A DNA stretch of 64,000 bases, from assembly GCA_016928575.1 (NCBI GenBank), contig JAFGKK010000135.1, positions 32,522 to 96,521 on the forward strand, read 5' to 3'. Below are positions 59,833-64,000 of the stretch, piece after piece. The notes under the pieces were generated by a model that saw only the letters and a list, made by a program, of their open reading frames with translations, was not told the origin of the DNA and did not search any database. How positions within the stretch are numbered: the stretch's first letter is position 1; every line of letters begins with the position of its first letter. Source of the DNA: Anaerolineales bacterium. GTDB lineage: Bacteria > Chloroflexota > Anaerolineae > Anaerolineales > RBG-16-64-43. The translations under genes and the position numbers were made by a program.

Positions 59833-60499
59833 GAGGGAGCCATCCCGTACGGTTTCCGCCGCCTTGCTTTCGGCCGGCAATCGGCGTGCAAGATTTCCCT
59901 CGATCTCCTTCCCTGCCGTTGATCGCGGCTGGAATGGAAGGCGTTCAGGGCCTGTTATTCGCGGGTAAATTAAGAAATCCGTGAGTCTTGCACTCGCCGG
60001 TGCGCCGATTGCGCTGAAATGCGGCTCATGGATTTCCATCCCGCTGATGATCGTAAACACAAGCTGGACGGCATCGCCCAAGACGGGGCCGGGAAAAACG
60101 CGGCCGAGCCGTGGGCGCTGACCGTCGTCGGTCGAATCGGGCCGTTCGCCGGATTGGTCCTTCCGTTCTTCCCCTCGCCGGGCCTGCCCAAGCCGTCTTC
60201 CGCGCCGGTGGCGGCCGGCATGGGCGCCGCGCTGGCGGTTTGCGGGCTTTGTTGAGGGCGATGCTTCCCCGGCGGCGGCTTTTTCCGCTTGCTGGAGACC
60301 GCGGCAGGGGCTTCGGTCCGTGCCCGGCGAATCGGCCGCGCGGCGCGGACTGCACGGCGGCGGGGAGGTTCAGGCTGGTTTTGCGGCATCCGGCGATGAG
60401 GAAGGATTAATCCACGGAGAGCACGGAGGAAAAGGCTATTTCCTTATTGCCTATCCGCGCCCTCCGTGGATGGTCTATGCCCCCAAGTCCAGCCTGCGG
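59833..60499. other. 667-base gap without a convincing gene
   Basis: Several open frames exist on both strands but all look like composition-driven Pro/Arg/Ala-rich readings. It contains the repeat at 60410-60471. Confidence 0.45.
60410..60471. repeat. CCACGGAG/CTCCGTGG palindromic repeat
   Basis: TCCACGGAGAGCACGGAGG on the left and CCTCCGTGGA on the right. A relative is at 61419-61493. Confidence 0.6.
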
Positions 60500-61096
60500 C
60501 TATCCCCGCGCGCGCTCAAGCAGGATCGCCATCATCAGGCTGAGCAGAACCCGTTGTTCCTCGACGGCGGTCAGGTCGCCCAGCTTCTCCACCAGGAATT
60601 TTCCCTCGAAGAAAGCGGGCTGTTTGGTCATCCGCATCACCGGCGCGCCGTCGGCGCGGGTCACTTCATACACCGGATGAAACACGTAGCCCGCAATCAG
60701 GTTGAGGAAGGGAATTTCCGACAGCAGCGCATCCGCCATCTTGATCCAGGGATTCGCCTCCTGGATCTTCATGACCGGATTGTCGCCTTCCAGAATGTCG
60801 TAGGTTGCCTTCCAGAGCGATCTCATCCCCTGCCGTTTCACGGCGCCCACGTTCGCGCCCTGGGCGGAGGTGAAATTGTAGCGGGCGGACCAGTCGAGGA
60901 TTCTGTCGGCCTTGATGGTGAACAGTTGGCGAGTCTGCTTTTCGTCGGCGAAGACCGTCACGGCTTCCTTGAGGGCGAGGATCTTCTGGCGGACGCAGGC
61001 GACGAGGTTGCCTCCCGCATCGCGGACGAAAAACTGCGAGGCGAACGAGATGATCTTGAAGGAGAAGGTGAGCGGGTACGCAAGCGGCGGCTGCAT
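60500..61096 (-). CDS. LURP-one-related (tubby-like, scramblase-like fold) protein
   Basis: A 198-residue protein of the LURP1/DUF567 type: PLTFSFKIISFASQFFVRDAGG at the start of the barrel, VRQKILALKEAVTVFADE, then YDILEGDNPVMKIQEANPW and a hydrophobic strand LIAGYVFHPVYEV with FFEGKFLVEK near the end. The fold is shared with tubby C-terminal and phospholipid scramblases. Cellular role in bacteria unknown. Start ATG 61096 behind GGGAGG. Same strand as the aldehyde dehydrogenase upstream. Confidence 0.75.
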   Translation of the reverse strand: MQPPLAYPLTFSFKIISFASQFFVRDAGGNLVACVRQKILALKEAVTVFADEKQTRQLFTIKADRILDWSARYNFTSAQGANVGAVKRQGMRSLWKATYDILEGDNPVMKIQEANPWIKMADALLSEIPFLNLIAGYVFHPVYEVTRADGAPVMRMTKQPAFFEGKFLVEKLGDLTAVEEQRVLLSLMMAILLERARG

Positions 61097-61166
61097 GGCG
61101 GCCTCCCGGGGGAAGAAAGATGAGTTACGCGAGGGATTATCGCGGCAAATGCGCTTGCATGCAAAT

Positions 61167-61229
61167 CCCCGCCTCCCTGCGGTCCCCCCATCCCGCTTCG
61201 CGGGATGGGGGGACCGCAGGGGGGCGGGC
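61167..61229. repeat. Intergenic palindrome, C-rich/G-rich family, copy 9
   Basis: About 30-bp arms around a TTC loop, one mismatch: inner CCCCCCATCCCGC/GCGGGATGGGGGG. It directly abuts the dehydrogenase fragment at 61238. Confidence 0.85.
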
Positions 61230-61237
61230 TTCGCTGC

Positions 61238-61325
61238 AGGATGAAGTCGGTATTCAGAAAGCTGGAATTCCGCCCGTTGTCGATGTTCTGGAATAACTCA
61301 CGGTTGGTCGGATTGGATTTCGCGG
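61238..61325 (-). pseudogene. C-terminal fragment of a second aldehyde dehydrogenase copy
   Basis: Reads KSNPTNRELFQNIDNG then RNSSFLNTDFIL, against ESNPANRELIQNIVNG then RKSSFLNTDFIL at the end of the complete gene beside it: 23 of 27 residues from SNP onward agree. Where the intact gene has its TAG, the copy has CAG and runs on into the palindrome. No more of the gene is found upstream, so this is a remnant of a paralogue. Confidence 0.85.
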
Positions 61326-61418
61326 TGACTACCACGAGGTCTACCCGGGCGATCCGCGGCGGACGGCACCCGGAAAGATAAAGACCGTCCTCCGCCATCC
61401 GGTAACGCAGGAGGAAAA

Positions 61419-61493
61419 ATCCATGGAGGGCACAGAGGGGCGCGGAGGATTTCAATTAAGGAATTATCCGTGATCCTCCGTGTTCTCCGTGGA
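61419..61493. repeat. CCACGGAG/CTCCGTGG palindromic repeat, second copy
   Basis: ATCCATGGAGGGCACAGAGG on the left and CCTCCGTGTTCTCCGTGGA on the right, around an AT-rich centre. It lies between the complete dehydrogenase gene and the fragment. Confidence 0.65.
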
Positions 61494-61527
61494 AAAAAGC
61501 AAATCCCGCTGTTTTCAAACCGGGAAC

Positions 61528-63162
61528 CTATAGAATGAAATCGGTATTCAGGAAACTCGACTTTCTTCCGTTGACGATGTTCTGAATCAGCTCGCGGTTG
61601 GCGGGGTTGGATTCGGCCGCCACCAGCGAGCGGATCGAGAAGGCGCGCAGCGCGTCGCTGATCGAGAGGGTCATCTCGGCCGAATCCTTGCGCCCGGTGA
61701 AAGGCAGGGAATCCGGGCCGCGCTGGCACTGGCTGTTGAGGTTGATCCGGCACACCTGGTTGGCGAGCTTATCGATCAGCGCGCCGATTTTGACCGGGTC
61801 GTTGCCGAACAGGCTGGCCTGCTGGCCGAAATTGGATTTCGCCACGAAATCGAAGAATTCCTGCTCGTCGCGGTAGGAGCAGACCGGTATTACCGGCCCG
61901 AACTGTTCCTCGCGGTAGAGGGCGCATTCCGCCGACAGCGGATGGACGACGGCCGGGAAGAAGAGGCTTTCGCAGGCCGTTCCCCCGCCGGGATTGACCA
62001 CCTGCGCGCCTTTCGAGATGGCTTCGTCGATGTAGGCTTTCAGCTTGCCCGCCTTGCCCGGCTCCGGAAGCGGCGTGATACCGACCTTAGGCTGCCAGGG
62101 CATCCCGACAGCCAGGGCGTTGACCGCCTTCGCGAACTCCGCCAGGAATTTTTCGGCGATCGACTCGTGGACGAAAAAAATTTTCAGCGCCGTGCAGCGC
62201 TGGCCGTTGAAGCTCAGCGACCCGCGGACCGATTCCTTGACCGCGTTCTGCAGGTCGGCGTCGGGCATGATCAGCGCGGGATTCTTGGCGTCCAGGCCGA
62301 GCACCGCCCGCAGGCGGTGAGGGCGCGGATGCTGCTGCTTGAGTAGGTCGGCCACGCGGCTGGTGCCGATGAAGGCCAGCACGTCGATCCGTCCGCTGCG
62401 CAGGATCGGCTCGATGATCCTGCCGCCGGGGCCGTAGATGAAGTTGACCACGCCCGGCGGGAAGGATTCGGCGAACGCCCCCAGCAAAGGCTGGTGCACC
62501 AGGGTTCCGAACTTGGGCGGCTTGACCACCGCCGTGTTGCCCATGATCAGCGCCGGCAGGAGGGTGGTGTAGGTCTCGTTGAGCGGGTAGTTAAACGGGC
62601 CCATCGAAAGGCAGACCCCGAGCGGGGCGCGGCGGATCTGGGCGATGATCCCGACGTCGAGGGCGAAGCGTGAGTTGGCGCGGTCCAATTCCTTGAGGGC
62701 TTCCACGGTGCGGCGGATGTAGTCAACGGTCCGGTCGAATTCCTTGCGGCTGTCCTCCAGGTTCTTGCCGATCTCCCACATCAACAGCCGCACCACCTCA
62801 TCGCGCGCCTCCGCCATCCGTTCCAGGAATTGCTCCACGGCCTCGATCCGGCCGCGGACGCTCATCGTCGGCCACTCGCCGAGCCCGCCGTCCCAGGCCT
62901 TTTCCGCCGCCTCGACCGCGGACATCACCGTGGCGTCGTCCATCACCGGCGCATGCCCGACCAACGCGCGCTCGAGCGTTTGGCCGCTTCGCAGGCAGAC
63001 CGGCGAACGGACCTCGACGGTCTCGCCCTCCCAAGCCCGCACCCGGCCGTTGACCAGGTACAGCCTTTCGTATCCCGAAGGATCCGGGCGGAATTCGGCG
63101 GGGATTTCCTCCGCAACGGGAAATGCCGCGCGCAATCGTTCTTTCATTCCAGGATCGGTCAT
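61528..63162 (-). CDS. NADP-type aldehyde dehydrogenase, GAPN-like
   Basis: A 544-residue ALDH-superfamily enzyme. Features: LGVCLSMGPFNYPLNETYT and NTAVVKPPKFG for the cofactor, FIGTSRVADLL, the catalytic Cys in SFNGQRCTALK, EEQFGPVIPVC and a C-terminal NLNSQCQRGPDSLPFTGRKD. The end resembles GAPN, the NADP-dependent non-phosphorylating glyceraldehyde-3-phosphate dehydrogenase. The usual ELGG segment with the general-base Glu is VLGLDAKNP here, with Asp near the expected place. Start ATG 63162 behind GGAAG. Lies upstream of a truncated second copy. Confidence 0.87.
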   Translation of the reverse strand: MTDPGMKERLRAAFPVAEEIPAEFRPDPSGYERLYLVNGRVRAWEGETVEVRSPVCLRSGQTLERALVGHAPVMDDATVMSAVEAAEKAWDGGLGEWPTMSVRGRIEAVEQFLERMAEARDEVVRLLMWEIGKNLEDSRKEFDRTVDYIRRTVEALKELDRANSRFALDVGIIAQIRRAPLGVCLSMGPFNYPLNETYTTLLPALIMGNTAVVKPPKFGTLVHQPLLGAFAESFPPGVVNFIYGPGGRIIEPILRSGRIDVLAFIGTSRVADLLKQQHPRPHRLRAVLGLDAKNPALIMPDADLQNAVKESVRGSLSFNGQRCTALKIFFVHESIAEKFLAEFAKAVNALAVGMPWQPKVGITPLPEPGKAGKLKAYIDEAISKGAQVVNPGGGTACESLFFPAVVHPLSAECALYREEQFGPVIPVCSYRDEQEFFDFVAKSNFGQQASLFGNDPVKIGALIDKLANQVCRINLNSQCQRGPDSLPFTGRKDSAEMTLSISDALRAFSIRSLVAAESNPANRELIQNIVNGRKSSFLNTDFIL

Positions 63163-63355
63163 GGCTTGTCTTCCTTTCGCCGGCGGTTTTGCTCCATCTT
63201 GGAGAGGGATTGTATCGGTTTTTCCTCATCCCGACCTGGCTCCCTGTCCCCGCCTGTTTTCAGAATAGTCTGCGCGCGATGATCCCTGCCTCCTTTCCTT
63301 GGGAGAAGGAGGCGGGGGTCGGAGCGGGCGGTTGGATTGGAGAGCCGGGCGGGTT

Positions 63356-63559
63356 TCAAGACAGATCGAACACGAAGCTCGTCGCCAAGCGGGCCGGAAA
63401 GGCGTAGGAAAAAACCGGCCCGGCGCCGGTGATCTCGAACGTCGCCGGTAGGATGCCGGTATCGTCCCAATTCGGGGATGACATCTGCCAGACCGACGCT
63501 CGGTCGAGTGGATGAAATCCGTTAAAGGCGACGGCTGTCTCTTGGATTTCGGCGCTTTT
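63356..63559 (-). pseudogene. Possible glycosidase C-terminal tail downstream of the RCC1 stop
   Basis: In the same frame as the RCC1 gene, after its TGA, 67 codons read KSAEIQETAVAFNGFHPLDR, then VWQMSSPNWDDTGILPATFE and ITGAGPVFSYAFPARLATSF, ending VFDLS. The phrases are protein-like and resemble the terminal beta-domain of GH30/39/51-type glycosidases, but similarity is weak. It may be the tail of a gene that was cut by recombination, or coincidence. Confidence 0.35.
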
Positions 63560-64000
63560 TCACCGCGCGCTTGATTCTCCCGCTCCCAAGGATTCCACCG
63601 GCGTATTGCTGTCCGTGTTTGTCCCGTTTCCCAACTGGCCGTAGGTATTCTTGCCCCAACAGAGCACCTCGCCCTGCGAGGTGCCGGCGCACGTGTGCCA
63701 GGAACCGGTGGCGATCACAGAGATATCCGCGCCGCCGGTGTTCGCGGTGCAGGGAAGGGCGCTGGCCAGATTGGTCCCGTCGCCTAGCTGGCCGAATTGG
63801 TTGTTTCCCCAGCACCGCACCCTGTTTACATTCATCCGCGCGCAGGTGTGATGCCGCCCTGCGGCAAGCTGAAGCACTTCATCACCACTATGGGTGATCA
63901 CATTGACGTAGACGGGCAGATTTCTGTTCGACGAAGTCCCATCCCCCAACTCGCCGTACTGGTTATTCCCCCAGCACAGCACCTGGCTCGAACTCCGTAG
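63560..64000 (-). CDS. RCC1-repeat protein, 5' part beyond the window
   Basis: The last 146 codons of a minus-strand gene that enters from the right edge. Three RCC1-like blades are seen: VLCWGNNQYGELGDG, HTCARMNVNRVRCWGNNQFG and HTCAGTSQGEVLCWGKNTYG, each with a G-Q/E-LG turn. It ends GAGESSAR and TGA. The blades pair cysteines as in the lipoprotein at 40619, so the protein is probably also exported. The first in-frame start in the window (GTG 63982) is not the true one. Confidence 0.88.
   Translation of the reverse strand, partial: LRSSSQVLCWGNNQYGELGDGTSSNRNLPVYVNVITHSGDEVLQLAAGRHHTCARMNVNRVRCWGNNQFGQLGDGTNLASALPCTANTGGADISVIATGSWHTCAGTSQGEVLCWGKNTYGQLGNGTNTDSNTPVESLGAGESSAR

Noticed and set aside
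59970..60389. Several open frames on both strands of the 59.8-60.5 kb gap
   Set aside because: All are Pro/Arg/Ala-rich, overlap one another in different frames and show no motif or start signal.

Overview
The window is a G+C-rich bacterial chromosome segment (roughly 65% by eye) that most resembles Chloroflexota, probably class Anaerolineae. This is inferred from gene style, not from a marker tree. The pointers are many predicted lipoproteins with Thr/Pro-rich linkers, three lipoproteins with an NBR1-type four-tryptophan domain, tandem M42 peptidases, a recA-recX-rny cluster, and dispersed C-rich/G-rich palindromes. No plasmid, phage or CRISPR hallmark was seen. A single 19.6 kb hairpin resembles an integron attC site.

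Layout. 1-4.1 kb: the 3' part of aspS, a 6S-like RNA with its own promoter and terminator, then miaB and a FlK-type thioesterase on the minus strand. 4.3-14.9 kb: a class A penicillin-binding-protein homologue that has lost its catalytic motifs, NBR1-domain lipoproteins, a membrane protein with an internal repeat, a REP-transposase (RAYT) relative that has lost its active site, a GH36-like alpha-galactosidase and a CPBP protease. 15.1-18.3 kb: three consecutive M42 aminopeptidase genes. 18.5-19.9 kb: an AT-rich island with one lipoprotein gene and the attC-like hairpin. 20-26 kb: an isocitrate-dehydrogenase-family enzyme, a response regulator, tRNA-Gln(UUG), glmU, cdd, and a nuclease-like/TIR-like fusion protein. 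26-34.5 kb (minus strand): a two-gene secreted protein/lipoprotein operon, two glycosyltransferases and a 1253-residue secreted M23 peptidase.

35.4-45 kb: a cysteine-cluster protein, a two-domain lipoprotein, a GH5 enzyme cut off from its lipoprotein signal peptide by an in-frame TAA, a propeller lipoprotein, a DUF3795 protein, an RCC1 lipoprotein, a double-CDGSH protein and a GH29 alpha-L-fucosidase. 45-54 kb: small conserved proteins, an EamA transporter, an aminotransferase, a cupin plus CE7 esterase pair, a plant-like GDP-mannose 3,5-epimerase and a lamin-tail-domain surface protein. 54-64 kb: two paralogous receiver-only proteins, rny, recX, recA, a LURP-one-like protein, a GAPN-like aldehyde dehydrogenase with a fragment of a second copy beside it, and the end of another RCC1 protein running off the right edge.

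Taken together the genes suggest a saccharolytic, surface-active heterotroph: GH36, GH29, GH5 and CE7 enzymes, many surface proteins, M42 peptidases for cytosolic peptide turnover, and glycan synthesis through the two glycosyltransferases and GDP-mannose epimerase. The most unusual aspects are intact reading frames whose enzymes have lost their active sites, the attC-like island, a palindrome family next to a RAYT relative, and several genes whose -10 box lies about 6-7 bases before the start codon, implying leaderless mRNAs. All calls come from reading the sequence; no database search was run.
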